Position numbers and translations under genes: made by a program. Positions 33,701 through 48,136 of a stretch of DNA of 64,000 bases are shown one piece after another (position 1 is the stretch's first letter; each line of letters starts with the position of its first letter). This DNA is from Centropus unirufus (Eukaryota; Chordata; Aves; Cuculiformes; Centropidae): the NCBI GenBank assembly GCA_013397695.1, contig VYZI01000666.1, positions 1 through 64,000 of the forward strand, read 5' to 3'. The notes beneath the pieces are model-generated. The model made no database searches, was not told where the DNA came from, and worked only from the letters and a program-made list of their open reading frames with translations.

Positions 33701-36700
33701 CACACTTTCTCCACATCTGTTTTTTCTTCCCCCTAGGAACTTTCCAGAAAGATTGTGTTTTCAGTGGAAATTTGAATGCCTGTCCCTAAATACAGATCAA
33801 AGATCCTAAATAGGAAACATCGTATGTGTTCAGAGGATTTAAATGTAGCATGGTTATTATCACTTGTTTAAATTGCTTTTTATCATTTCCATCCCATGGG
33901 TTGCAATGCCCTATTCCATCCCAGTATTCTTAATGGTGGTTTCTGCCAATGAAGATGAGCAGCAAGTACATGTGGAAGAAAAGTCACTTTGGGAAGAGAG
34001 TATCGAGCAGAGAGATGGATTTGTAGTTTCACCCCTTTTGTTTTTGTCTTTCCAGGCAAGACAGAGTTTTGCTGCATGGAGTTTCCTCACAGTGTGCAAG
34101 CTACTGCGTGTTTAACATTATACTGGGGTGAGTCTGCCAGGGTTCTCAACCCACGCACTGCAGAGCAGCGTGAGGGCATCCTTAGGCAGCTCCTTAAATA
34201 ACGGGCACCAAAGGAGGGCCCCGTGTGACGTACGGCATAAACGGTTCAGGAGGCCCTTACATGTGTAAATGTATGACAAGCTGGCAAAATCATCCTGGTG
34301 GTTAAAGTGTTGTTTCAGTCTTGCTCACCTTCCTCGTGCTTCGTTCTCAGATGTGGCAAAATTCCTAAACAACTGTCCTCTCTGCTTACTACACCACTGC
34401 GTGTTTTCCTGGGTTTATGGCTGTTTAACTGGCTCCCAGCCAGTGGTTTAACAGGGCATGTCCTCACCCCTCAGTGTGCTTGTAATAAAGAGAAGGTACA
34501 GAAACCTAAGGCATACATCAGTGTGTGCGTACACCAATGTTTATACGTGCTCCACAATCCAACCGTTGTAACTGGTCTTTCTAAATCACTGAGAAGCAAA
34601 AAAACTGTTTTGCATGCAGCTTTCAGAGCATTTTATTTAATATGTTCACTTGAAGGTGGAAACGGGAGGGGTGAGGGTGGAGGAGGCCTCAAATATCCAG
34701 GTTCACTTGCTGAGCCAACACGAGAAAGTGGTTCTACGGTCTCAGCCTAGTGCAGTGTCTGTTGGGTTGTGGTCTCCTCCAGTACTTGTACTTGATCTAC
34801 ATATTCTTTTTGAGCGTGCATTTGGCTTGTTCAAGGCCTGATGTCTCGCTTTATCCAAAGGCTTGAGTACCTAGGGATTTGTGACCTAGTGTATGGTGCT
34901 AGGAAGTTGCACTGCTCAAGTCAACTCCCATAAGACATGACTCAAAACCCATTTAGTCTGATACCAGTGCTCTTCAGAATGGGCTGTGATTCACTGAGGA
35001 GCCTGGGCACTCGAAAGATAATCATGCTGCTGAGTGTACCAGCCCCAGTCCTGCCAGGTACTCCGTAGCATTACCGTGGATTGCACGGTTTTACTCTTGC
35101 TTTATAAATTCTGTGGATTTCTAAGAATTTGGGGGGTTTGTTTGGTTTCGGGTTTTTTGTTTGGTGAGTTTGTTTGTTGTTGGTTTTTTTTCAGAATGGT
35201 GACCAGGGTGCCTGTCACATTGCAGACTTTAGAATTCCAGTTTTATAAATCCAAGCCTTGGTTTACCAGTTTGATAAGGTTTCTTGAGAACCACTTGGAA
35301 AATGTTCCAGAGTCTTAGTGCGCACATTGCTTTGTCACAGTGCAGGAGCAATGACTTCCCTCTCTTCACTGAATGCAGCTCAAAGCCCAGCTTTGCCTGA
35401 AACCAGACCTGTTCTACCCTGGCCTGGTCCTGGAGCAGTAAAACAGCCTTTATGGTGTTATGTTTGGGATGGCCTGGCTGCCCAGAGCATCTGTGAGCTG
35501 CTATCCGCAGAGCTCTCTGAGCCAGTCCTCTCCATGAATCAAGTTACCTGGTGTTGTGCTTCGGATGCTTCCCTGACTCACACCAGGCTAAAGCTTCCTG
35601 TTGTAATATTGATTTAAGACTTCACTATCACTGGCTTATTTTTCTAGATGATAATTCTCTTTCCTATTTAATGGTCCTCTGGGTTATGCAGAGGGCCAAA
35701 GCTGGACTTCCCTGGCAGTCAAGATGGAAGGTGGGAAAAGGCACGTGCAGGATAATGCTGAAAAGAGGCAGAGCTTGATTTAGTGTGACACAGAGTATTT
35801 TGGTTCAGCAATCAAATTGTATGCTGTACTGCTGGCCAAAATAGAAGAAACACAGCTTGCTCTCTTGCAAGCTCTCTCCTGTATTTGTTAGCTTACCTGA
35901 AAGCTGCATCTTATAAGCTCTGACCCAGACTTCTTAGCTGTTCCTGAACTGCTAGAAAAGGAAACACAAGGTACTTCCTGCTTCGTGTAGCTCTCTGGTT
36001 GAGAGCTGTGCCTCTTGGAGAAAAGAGAAAATAGCCATTAGTGATATAAACTCACCGTGCTCGCCCTCGCGTGTAGAGTTCCACTTCAGTGCGTGCTTCT
36101 CCCAAGGATGCTCATGTGGCAGTGGTCAGCACAATGCTCCCAAGTGCTCCACACTGCAGACAGTTGCATTGTGGGCAAAACAATGTTTACTCCTTTCTGC
36201 CCTTGGCTACCTGTTCCCTCTGTGAATTCTTTGCTATTTTGAATTTTTAAAAAGCTGTCCTGTACTGGGCTCCCGAAGGAGTCGAAGTCATTAAGTTCTT
36301 TGCTCAGCTATCAGCCTGGTCCAGCAGTCATGACCTTTGTGGAATTGTGAGAAATCATTTATATTCAGTCTCTGCATGTGATCACCCTTGCAATGCTGGA
36401 TCGCAGCATCCTGCCTTCTTTCAGCAGTGCTTCTCCCTTGTGGAGCAAAATCCCTGCACTTGAACAGGTGTTTGGGCAGCCCAGTGTCCCAGAATTAATC
36501 CTGTTATGTCAGGCCATCATCTGAGTAGTGTTTGACCTCCTGGTACTGCACGCTGATCTCCCCCCTTAGTTTGTTGTTGTTGTAGTTCTGATCCAGTATT
36601 GCTGATCGCAAGCAGTCAAAAGTAATGGCAGTGGCTTAATACTTGTAAAACCTATTTATAAAACAAACTGAAGTCTGGGATCTTACTCCTTTTTATTTGT

Positions 36701-39700
36701 TTTATTTGGGCTTCCTGATCTTGTGTGCTCATTAGAGGCAAATATTTTTGGAGCTTTTCTCTGTGATGTTGAAGACCCAGGATTATGTTTGTCTCAGTGC
36801 CACCAAGACTGTACCCCGTTCATGTCCCTGTAGGAGATGAGTGTTTAGGATCTATGCAAGCCACGATAACAATCACAGGAGCCTGGTAACAGTGCTTGCT
36901 CATCTTTGCAGATGATTTCACAGGCATGAGCTCGTTGACCAGCTCTACCTGCAAAAACAACAAAAGAAGAGCCTTAGGTCTTTTTATCTGGGTGCTCTCT
37001 TTACCTTTTCCATACCTTGCTTTAAGCAGGTGGTGGCATTCTTGTCCAAACTGTATTTTGTAAGTCAAAGCCATCTAAATGCGGTTCTGCCAGCTGCTAT
37101 CTCCTGAAGCTTAAATTTTCTGCCTTTTCTGGTTAGGGGTGATTTTGAAGTACTTCCCGGAGTCTGCCCTGTGTGCTTTCTTCGGCCCTATTTTGAAAAG
37201 GAAAGGATTTCTAATCTTTCCAACTCAGGAGAATTTGAATGCACTGAGAATACCGACAGTGTCTCAGTATTCCCTTTCAATATAGACATTTTACATATAT
37301 AACTATTAACAGAACTTCCCCACTACTTATTAGAAATACATCTTCCGTAAGGCCAGAATTCATAGTAGTCCCTTGGGTATAAGCAAGATCAGCACCATAA
37401 CTATTACTTCTTCTGGCAGGAAGCTCGGAGTGCAGGAGGATGTTCTTGTATGGCAAACCGTTCCTCAGTGTTTGGTGTACGTGCAAGTGAAAAAAAGAAT
37501 GCCTTTGCATTTAAATTACCCAGTTTGTATTCTCTTATCTAAAATATTACTGACATTTTTTTGTAATCAACTAGAGAATGTACTTCTCCCTGACAAAAAA
37601 AAAGTAGGCTGTGCAATGAAACAATCACCTTACAACGAACAGAAAATTCTCTTGCCCAGTTTAGTTTCTGTCCTGGAATAAAATCTGAGTGTGTCACCTC
37701 TACTCACATGTGTATATACACTTACTTACATCTGTGGAAGGCTGGAGGAATTAACAGGGATTCTGGGGTAATATTGGAGTTTTTAAGAATAAACCTGCCC
37801 ATTGCCTGAAATTTGTTACTGCTTCTAGAGATTTGACTGGAAGAGGCAAGCCCCAAACTGAAAAATGGTTTATTTAGGATTAGCTTAAGGTAATGAGGAA
37901 CACGTTGTTGAGAATGTTGTTATTGGTTAATATGACTGTTGGAAGATCTGGAGGGGGGTTATCTTGGTGACTGTGAGGCTGTGCTCCTGGCTGCCTAAGT
38001 AAAGCTTGCTCTGAGGATGTCACTGTTTTAGTTAAAATTGAACTATCAGTTGGCAAATCTGTTTGGTGTCTGTCTTCAAAAGCCATATTCCTGCCTTATT
38101 CCTTTAAAAACAACCACGCACTCCCGTTGTTCTACAAGACAGCCACATGTTTTTCTGGACCCTGATTTTACCATTATCCATTTACGGTGCATACAGGAGG
38201 GATATTGCAGAGGTAGAAGTGGGTGCAAGCGTTGGTTTGAACCTGTGGGTCTCTTGCAGTCCTAGGTTTTGAAATTCAAAGTTTCAAGCTATGCAAGACT
38301 CTGGCTCCATTCTGACCTCTGCCAGCTGGACCAGCAGTCTGCCTGGAGTGCAACAAGGTGGGTCCGAACAGACCCAGTGTATCGGCCCTCCCCACAGTGA
38401 TTGTTTTGCACGTGGTGAGGCAGCAGAGGCAGGGAATGGAACTGCAATGTTTCCGGCAAACTGGCTTGGGTTAGGGGGACCTTTCCTGGAAAAATAAATG
38501 AAGCGCTGGAGGTAATGAGCATGGCTCATCGAGAGGGAAGCTCCTTCACAACGCTGCAAGGAACAATGCAGCCCCAGTTGAGGCAGACAGTTTCGCATGA
38601 CTCTCCCAAATGATTCCCTGTAGTTAGACTGCATTGGCTCAAGCGGAAGAAGAAAGAGAATCTTGAAAGGCAGTTTTGGAAAGTTTTTATTGTTCCTATA
38701 TGGAAAGCATATGTTTTGCCTTAGTGTAGCATTTACGTTCTGAGTCTGCATGCACTGACTTGAACTGATTGTTTATAAACTAGAGGAAATGCTCCCTGGT
38801 GGTAGCAGTGGTAGCATTTATCCACCCCCTGCTTTCTCCCAGGGAAACGAATTGCCTTTCTAGTAAACATTGTTCCTGGAGCTGGAAGTATCAGGGAAAA
38901 GAAGTTTATGGGTGGGCTCTTTGATACTCCCTGAAGCTCCAAAATACCTTTGCCACATGTCTAAAAGATTCGACTTGTGTTCTTGCTCAGAAGGGATGAG
39001 GGAAGTTTTACTGACGCCCAAGGAATGGCTCTCGCAGGGATGAAAAAAAAATCACAATGTAAAATACCTCTAAAATGACCAGATTTGGCAGTGAGACACC
39101 GAGATATTTCATAATGTTATGATTAATAACACAGGGTTATGTGTAACTAAAGTCTATCCTTTGTTTTTTGGCCTAACCTAGTGCTTTTAACGTTCCCAGT
39201 ACAAGCGATTGCTCTGAATGCTGTGCAGTCACCCATCGCTTCAAAGACTGTGGAGCACAATTATTTCTGGTTCTAGGTATGAACAATGACACTAACGTTA
39301 TGGAATGGCCAGTGCTAAGTTGTTTTGTTCATTTGCTCGCTTTCCGAGCGCTGTGAAATTTGCTTCCTTAAAACATTTATTTGGCTCAGGCAGAGAGCAC
39401 CAGCACCGTCTTTGACGTGAAATTTCAAAAATATTGAACTCTGGATGAGTGGATACGCACATGGCTTTTTGATTATTCCGCATTAAAATTCAGGTGGTTT
39501 CCATTTGGACCAAAATAATCTTTACTGTACCTTAGAGATAACTTTGGCCCTGTATATTTGTGGAATTAGCTTGTAGTTAATTCATGGTGATGCAAGTACT
39601 GAAGTAGTTTACTCAAAAATAGGTAGCATAGTTTGCTGTTCTGATAAGCACCATCCTTTTCCATCACAGTACAGAATGGTCTTATGAACCTCTGATATTT

Positions 39701-42700
39701 GATCACAACGTCAAAAGCCTTTTGGAGTACGAAAAGCAGGTGACTTCAATTTTTGTAGTATTTTCTCACTTATCAGCATACACGTACATAGAGGAAAAAC
39801 ATAACTTTGATAATGTTTTAAAGGTTTACCCTTTGTATGCATATCTCTGATGTTCAGTATGTGAAAATTAAGAGCCTGTTCATGGCTGAAGGAAGGCAAG
39901 TTGTTTCATTGTTCCCTTCCCACATGAGCCATTCTGAAGTCCTTTATGCTGCTTCCATTATGCAAAGTTGCAGATAGAAAATAAAAATGCTATCTGCTCT
40001 GTTAAATGACCTTTCACAGTTGACAGATAATTGTTAGTGATCTTGTTACCATGGACAAAGTTTTGGTAGAAGGACAACATTGATAATGTATTTATGGAAA
40101 ACATATTTAATTCAGAGAGAATTTAGATGTAACTCCCCTACTCCCCCCATCTTCTGTGTGGTTTTATTTCTTTTGTTGCGAATGGTCATAGCTGAAAACA
40201 TTTACACAAGTCTTTATAAATGGCTACAAACTAATACTTTTACAAAATTTGATAAGAATAATCATTCTTTGATCTTGGAAATTTTTGTACTCACTGAAGT
40301 TGCTGGGGATTATCTCCTCCTTCTGTGTGAGTAGTATTAGAAACAGTTTCATGAAGCAACGTGACTGTTTAGACAAAGAAAAGCTGTGTAATTGTAGAAA
40401 TCATAGGCAAAATTTAAATTGGCAGGCTGCTCTCAGTGCAGGTTGAAATGTAGCAAGGTCACTATGTCCTTCCTGCTTATAATTTGCTGAAAGAATAATT
40501 CCTGGAATCCTTGTTTATGGTCAGAAACATGAACTCCTTATCTCACAGCCAGCACGTGTCTGTGTGATCACCTTTCACATTATGTTTTGGGATTAGATCT
40601 TGATGAAAAGTGAGAAAGGCCTGAAGGCTCATCTTAATGAAAAGGTTTCATCCACTTTCTTTTTCCCTGATATTTGGTCAAATAGATTTAAAAATGTCTC
40701 TAGCTAAAACTCGTATTTCCTTGCAATAAAATATTATAAAGAATTTTTAAAACCTTAGACACTAGGGAGGACAGTAGGCTTGAATGATGACTAAGTGTTT
40801 TTCCCTTGCTCTGGATTTAGTTGGAAGAAACACATCTGTTGCTCAGTGTCATAAGGAAATACATGTTTGTTCATTTAATCTTGAGAGTAGTGTAAGTATT
40901 ACTTACAACACCCAGGATACCTGACCGCAGTGAATAAATGTTTTCCAGGAATACTCTTCAGAATTGCGTGTTTCATAACAGTCTTGCCATATTCTCAAAA
41001 CCTCCCAAGCATGGGAAATAAAATGTGTTTCCACCACCCTGGGTGTTAGTAAGGACTGTGGTGGACTAGCGCATTTCCATCACGGGCCAGGGAGCAGCTC
41101 TAGAAGCAGGCTCCGAGTGGAGGCGCAGCACGTTGCCAGCAAGAGGCACATGGTGCCTCTTTAAAATCCCTTCTCAGAAGAATATTTAAAATGGACTCTT
41201 CTTCTGCAATGCCATCTGTAAGCTATTATCAGTCAAAACTTCTCCAAAGTCATTGTTCAGCCTTCTATAAAGGGAACCTTCTCCCTAGTGGCAGGGAGAC
41301 CCCACCTCATGCAATGCAGAGGAAATGCGGAGTCCTCCGTTTTTAAAACCCAGAGGAGGGTTGAGAAGTACCAGGAAACAAGCTCCTTATGATTGTGTTT
41401 ATGTATTTTATACCTCTCAATGCCCCTTCTTAATCTAAAAATATAAAATCATGTGATGTTATTCTCAAGAAAGGGGGATGTTGGGTTTTTTTTGGTGGGG
41501 AGGAGGAGGTGTAAGAAGTTGAATGGTGGCTTGTTATTCAGGGCATAGTTAGCCTTAGTAACTTAACATCAAAACTTTGGGTTTTTTTAAAGTGCAAAGC
41601 AAGCTCTTCCTTTGCTTGTTCAATATGAAAGCAGATGATTTATGGAACTGCGACTCCTTTGTCTTGCACTGCTTGTCTGCAAAGTGTGAGAAGCCCAGAG
41701 AAGCCAGGCTGTCTGCGGGCAGCATGTCACGGCCACCACCGTTCAGAGTCTGAAGGGCATTTCTAACTTATCAAGCAGTCGTGGGCGTGGGGCAGAGCTG
41801 GTGATGGCAGCGGCGCACCATGAAGAGTTTGAGACCTTCAGAGGGATCTTCAAGTGTCTATATATGCTGCTGCATTTTTTTCTTCGTGATTGCCGTAACT
41901 GTGTTTATTTCTGTCTTGAGATCAGCTGCAGAGGAAGCAATTTTAAAGGAATCTGGTAGATTGGGACAGTGTATTGCATAACCATCGCTTATCTCTTACT
42001 GATAAAACTTGCAGTGCAAACATAATCTTACCCTCCTTGGTGAAATGGTAGCTGTGTTTCAGGTTTAGACTTCGGGGGGGAAAAAAGACAAGTACTTTAG
42101 ACCAGCATTTCTTCCTTCTGCTTTCAATCCTGGCTTTTTTGGAGGTACATAAATCCCCAATACATGAAATTATTGTCTGCTAAAGCTGTGTTGCTACAAA
42201 CATGTACCCCACGTCCTTGTGATCTGTTGTCCCAGAACTGGGCAGAGCTTGCACAAGGTAAGCCTTCTAAATTTATCAAGAGCTTTCTGCTTGGTAAGAC
42301 CATTTCCTGAAAGGGTGCTCTGTTCACATCTTTAGGACTTTGGGTAAATACTAGGATTTAACTGTATAGTGCATTTAATTCCATGGATGAATGCCATTTT
42401 TTTGCTAGGTTCACTAAAGCTTCTAGGAACCTCCTTTCAGCTGTGTGGGCTGCCTGGCATGTATTTCTTCAGTATGATCTCTCTCCGTGTTGCATACTGG
42501 CAAAAACAAAGAACAACAGGCAAGGTTTTTCTTCCCCAAATAGTGTGTGCTTAGGCCCTTGCGCTCTATAGGGCTGGACCACACTGGAAAATAGTGTGGC
42601 TGCCTGCCACCCTCTTGGGACAAGAACACGTATAAATGCTCCGTTTAGCTATAGCTGCATGACCTGAAATTGGACCTTACCACAGTACTTGGTCACTGAA

Positions 42701-45546
42701 TAAATCTGATTTTTGCTTAGCAAATTTTTGAAATGTGCTCAAACAGGGTAGGTACCTAAATTGTTTTTTTCCACCTAACTTTTAAGTGTCAAACCTGGCT
42801 AGGTGCTCTTGGAAATGTCAGCAGATACCTAAACAGCTTTGCTCATCCAAACCCCTCATTTTTGGATAGAGGCAGGAGGGACTCATGCTTCTGTATTCAA
42901 GGTTTCTGGGTTTGGTCTTAAAATGATGTGATCTAGGACTTCATTGTGTAGTTTCTCTGAAGCGGCTAATGGCTCAAGACCTGTTTTTGTAAAAAAAATT
43001 TATGTATTGAGAAGTGATATGCCAGTTTTCAGCACTTTGATATTGTGTTTGGTTGATGCACTGAGTGAAGGTGTTAGTTTCATCAGTTTGGTTTTGGAAA
43101 AACTGCATCAGCTCTAAAATACCTCAGGAAACTCTTCAGGATATATTTTCTGTAACTGCTCAGCAGGCAATTCCCTTGAGGCTGGACTGATCTATGAAGT
43201 GATCTACACATATTGACTAGCTTAACTTTTTCAGTTCTTGACAGATAGTGACTGAGATTAGTTATATGGCTAATGATCATCCAGGAAATATGCCTAATCC
43301 AAGAAGAGGGAGAGCGAGGTGTAAGAGGCTCTGTCTGAGTGTACCGAAACATTTCATTGCTTTTGGAAACAGTTTATGACCAAAATAACAAATTTAGTCT
43401 TTCACTTCCAGAAAGCTAGAATGGCAAAATTAGTTGAACCCACGGTGTTCTTCAGTATATTACTTTGGACAGCAGCCCAGTTAGAAAAAGGATCGGATTC
43501 CCAAATTGTAATGTTGCGTTTTTCCACAGCATTGGATCCCTGGAAAGAGGAGCAGTGAGAGCTAAGGAGTACCTGTTTTCTCTCAAACCCCGCTAGTCTT
43601 TTGAAAACTCCAGGGTGTGCTTTATTTTACTGCAGATTTTATCGAGTCTCTGCAGGATTTCACTAATGTAGTAATCCTCCCTATGGGGAATTTTTCCTCT
43701 CTGATCTCTGTTGTAAGCATTTAAACACAACAGCGTTAGTAATGGGAGCTCAAGACTGATGGCAGAGCACGTTAATGGAGTTGTGCTAGGAAAGGGAAAG
43801 TACAGGCATTCTGCATCCAGTTCCGACTGCCCTGTTTTTGTAGTGCCTGTGCTCTAAACATCAGTGCAGGTTATCCAGGCCAGGTGGCACGGTTGTGGCA
43901 GGAAGCCTGGCTGGCTCCAGTCGTGTTGGAGAGCACGGGATGGAGCTGTGAGGACATGTCCCAGTGTTGGTGCTGGAACGGTGCAAGAAGCAGCTACGGC
44001 ACAACCCATGGTGAGCCATTTAGCAAATCTGTCCTCAGAACTAATCATCTCGGGCCCAGACACATTCGGGACATGGAGTGGATGGCTCAAAGTATTGAGG
44101 TGGAGCTGGAAGTTGTCATCTGAATACTGATGTGTGGTCCCTGGCACTGCCTAAGGCTAAATCTCCTAACCTTATAAGACGTTCTGGTTAAACTACTGTT
44201 ATTTTGTTGGGTTGTTTTTTTTTTTTTCAATAATACTTACAGGAGGTTGCTCCAGATCTCTAGCAGGTGCCTTACTCAAGGATAAGCATTGTTTGGCTTA
44301 TACTTCCCTGATGTGACTTTCTTTTCACAGCTTGTTGCACCTTGACAGTAGTCCAAAGGTCAGTCTGTCATCTGGGGAATCTTGTTGAGTTTTGCACCTT
44401 CATAGAAGCACAGAATTTTGTGGTTCATGGTGTGAATAGGTTGGGTATAACTGGAACACTTGTTTGATGTGCACCAAAGAGTAGTTAAAGAAAACATAAA
44501 GCTTCTATTTTATTTTTTTTTGGTCTCCCAAGCCTGTCCTCCTTGGAGTTGCCTGACAAAAGTCTGTAATTAGCCAGATCTTGCTAGACTGCACAGCACA
44601 TTAAAATGCACAAAGATGGGTAGCTATAGTAGCAGAAGTAATAGATTCGGACTATTGAGCCAGTTTTGGACAAAGCCAATATCCTGACTTTTGAATGTCA
44701 ACATGGGTGACTTCTCCCCCTCCCTCAAAGCATACTTTTCTATATTGGACAAAATTATAAATTTGCCTGTGGGTTGTATGTGTTTCTGGAAACTTTTTGA
44801 ATGCTTCTCAATAGTCCGTATGTTTTGTAGCCTAGAATTACACTTCTAAAAGCAGGAATTAACTTGCTGGAAGAGGGTTTTTTTCAGCTGAAATCCGTAT
44901 TTTGCTGCAGTGCCCTCTATACCAGGCAGAGCTGGTAATGGTTTTGCCATTTCTATCTTTACCTTTCCCCCTTTTTCAATCAGGGCATTTAGGATTCCTA
45001 CCAAACCTGCAATTACAGGGAATAGGAATGAATAGACTAAGAAGTAGTTCTATAGAGGTTCTGGATTTTATTAGAAATCCTACAAGATACAGCAGTTATA
45101 GGTAGCTTTTGGGTGTGTTTATCACTGCCCACTAATGCGTAAACCCTTTGGTGGTTTAGTTCATTGAGCATCTCTAGGTTTGATTGACTCATCCCTGTTA
45201 TTGAGTCCCACAGCCACATGCCCAAAACTTTGCTGTTTTGCTGAAAAAGTGGTTTGACAGTATTGCCCCCACATTGTGTGGGCTTGTCTGCCACTTTTGC
45301 TGACAAAGCCAGCTCTGTGCAACCTTCTTTGTGTCACAGGTCACGTTTTAAGAACAGTGTCTCTCTGACATGTCACTTCCACTCCTGGCCACCTCTCTTT
45401 CCAGACAGATCGTAGCTCCTCCCAGTGGTGATCTCAACTGGTAATTATGAAGAAGAATAATTAAAGATGTTTGATGTGGTTTTGGCTGTCTTTAGTACTG
45501 CAAGTATTTTGGCCTGCATGAAAAAAATTCTCCATTTCCTCCCCCA

Positions 45547-45580
45547 TCCCCCTTTTCCCTTTTTTTTTTTTCTTTCCCTC
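45547..45580. repeat. 34-nt pure pyrimidine tract
   Basis: An uninterrupted C/T run on the plus strand inside a longer, nearly pure pyrimidine stretch (45528-45590). It is a simple low-complexity tract of the kind that can adopt triplex structure. No gene context. Confidence 0.8.
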
Positions 45581-48108
45581 ACTCCTCTCAAGACTGTTTC
45601 TGGGCAATGTGCACCTTTTTCTACTCCTTCTTATGCCTGCAAAAATAAGTAGCACCATGGGAAGCAATAAAATCAGACAAGAATAAGCTAGGAAGAATGA
45701 GAGGAAGGTCTATAGTGTGACGTGACCTCTGACTACCAACACAACCTGTACAGGCATTGATTTCTCCCTGTGCCTTTCACTCTGACCCTATGAAATGCTT
45801 TTGCTGCACTGGTAGTAAGCGAAATTCTTTGAATGTGAATTTAGGTTGCACAAGGCTCCTGCGTATCAGAAATAGAAACTAAACCAGTGTTTGGCCAGAC
45901 CATCACAAGCACGAAGTAAAATAGCTTAGGTTAAGCCACCATGAAGGCACTTGAGCAAAAGTTGATAGTACCCAAGTTATGGACTGTAACTCTTCTACCA
46001 TCATGGAAGGATACTTTTATTTTGCACAGAAACAGTAAATACTTCAGTCTTCAAAATATAAACCATGGAAATGTCATCATAGCTCATGTTTACTGTTTGA
46101 TCTGTGTTTTAACATACAGAACACTGAGGGAGACATTAACTTGGATCCCACACCTTGGCTCATCTGTGCACGTTGAACTTTATTGCTATTGCCCTTGTTC
46201 TGTTTTTCTCTCAGACATTATTTTTCCCAGCAGCATTTCAGCAAGCTGTGCCAAGATAGATTTGGATCTCCTCAAAGGAGTCAGAAGAACTTCCAAAGCT
46301 GGATGTACGTTCAAACTCTCCGTGGCATTCAATTTCTAGTAAAATATGCCCATTAATGAGATGAGAGAGCAGACACAACAATATGGATGCCTTCTCTTTT
46401 CCAGTCCCTTGATAAAAGCACAAAGGCATTACTGCCCATCCATCTTGGCTGTTTGGGGACTTACTAGTCAGACCTCCAGGCTGTAATTGATGAAGATTTT
46501 GTGGCAAGAAGTCACAGCGATTTTTGCTCACACAATCCTCAAGCCAGTCAGAATTTTTAACTAGTTTACCCTCATCCTTACTTCTTGCACTGTAAACTAG
46601 AGCAGGTCTGAGACTGGCTTGAAGGTACATTTGCGGCCCACCGGCAGGCTGCATGTCTGGGTATGGTTGACTGGAACAGACCTGAAAACATGTTGGTAAC
46701 TTTTGGCTAAGCAGAAAATGTACCATGATCATCTGACTCCTGACAAGAGGTGTCACCATGGAGTCAGTTTATAGTCCCTGTTGCTGTGAAAATTAGAAAT
46801 GCCTGGCAAATTAAAATTTTCCTTCCAAGCGTATGCATTTTTCTGTGTTTCAAAAGGGGCCGTAACTGGCTTCTTTATATGTATGACATATTTAGAGCAA
46901 TCTTCTATTCATAAAAAGAAAAATAATATAAAGAGGCTGACAGCAATAGACAAGAAGTGCATAATGCCGTCTGCTTGTCCGAACACATTATTCCTAACTT
47001 ACAGCTTGTCCTTCTAGACCCTTCCTAGTACTTGTATGAATGGATAAAGCAGGCTAGAGGTCACCAGCACCCTAAGCTTTTTCCAGAAGGCCTTAAACTG
47101 CAGTTCTACCACAAGCGCTATTCATTGGAGTTGGCCATAGTGAAAGTGGGAATGCAGATCCAACTCTGCACATTTTCCCACTCCTTAGAGGTGATCCAAA
47201 GTAAGAATGAGAAATTCTTAACTTTAATGCAAAAGAGTCAAAAAATACTCACTCTGAAGTGATTGATTTGGCATTGATAGTGTGGTTCCTATCCTGCGAT
47301 TAAAGTCAACATCTGAGGAGTCCTACCCAAGGAAGGAAGCCCTTAGTTTGGGCTCAAGTGAGAAGTTTGGTCATGACAAGGCAAGACCTGCGCTGGGAGG
47401 AATCTCCCCAAAATGAGCTTTCCTTGGGGAGTTATGATGAAAACAGCGATGGCAGCTGTGCAATCAGCAAACTCATTCCCATGTCCTATCTGTCTGGACA
47501 TATTTCAGGGCAGCCAGCTATACCTGTACAATACAAATTAAATATATCGCCAGTAAGTGCATAGCAGGAGTAATATTGTTCAGGGTAAGGAGAGCAAGAA
47601 ACAAGTTCCACTCAAGTCTCTAGAAGTTTGTTTTAGACCTCTTCCTCTTCTCTCCATTTCTATGGCTCCCCAAATTCAGTCTATGCAATTCCATGATGGT
47701 TTCCTTCATAAATGGTCTTCCTCCTTTTTTGAATGCTTTCTCTTCGTTCAATTTCAGGCATAACCCTTGGATTGTCGCGGAGCTACGTGTATTTATCATT
47801 GTGGCATCTGAAAGCATGTAAATGGCTTGCAGATGCTCTGCAGGACTGTAACCAGACTTGGCTGTGTCAGTCTTAACAAACGCATCACAAAACCACATTG
47901 GCTCCCAACAGGACTCGGCATAATAAGCTCCCTAGGTTTTGCTTCAACATAAACGCTTTAATGCCCTTACTAATTAGAAAAAGGAGCCTGTTTCTTTCTA
48001 AGTTCATGTGATAACAATCAGGCCAAAGAACGAGACGTGTGCGGTATCTGAGCGGTTTTGTGATGATATCACCAGGGATCTGAAGTTTATTTTTTTAGGA
48101 AATGTGTA

Positions 48109-48136
48109 TGTGTATATGTGTACATATATATACACA
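48109..48136. repeat. Alternating purine-pyrimidine inverted repeat
   Basis: A TG/TA-rich stretch with a perfect 9-bp stem, tgtgtatat at 48109-48117 and atatacaca at 48128-48136, separated by 10 bp. Probably a decayed dinucleotide microsatellite. Confidence 0.7.

Noticed and set aside
34298..34750. 150-codon plus-strand open frame
   Set aside because: Low-complexity Gly-rich end, no family resemblance; probably chance.
38284..38751. 155-codon minus-strand open frame
   Set aside because: No recognisable motif, no splice context, and within chance expectation for 64 kb in six frames.
44400..44455. CR1-like tail (catagaagcacagaatt)
   Set aside because: Resembles the reverse complement of the CR1 3' end for only about 17 bases, then diverges; too short to call.
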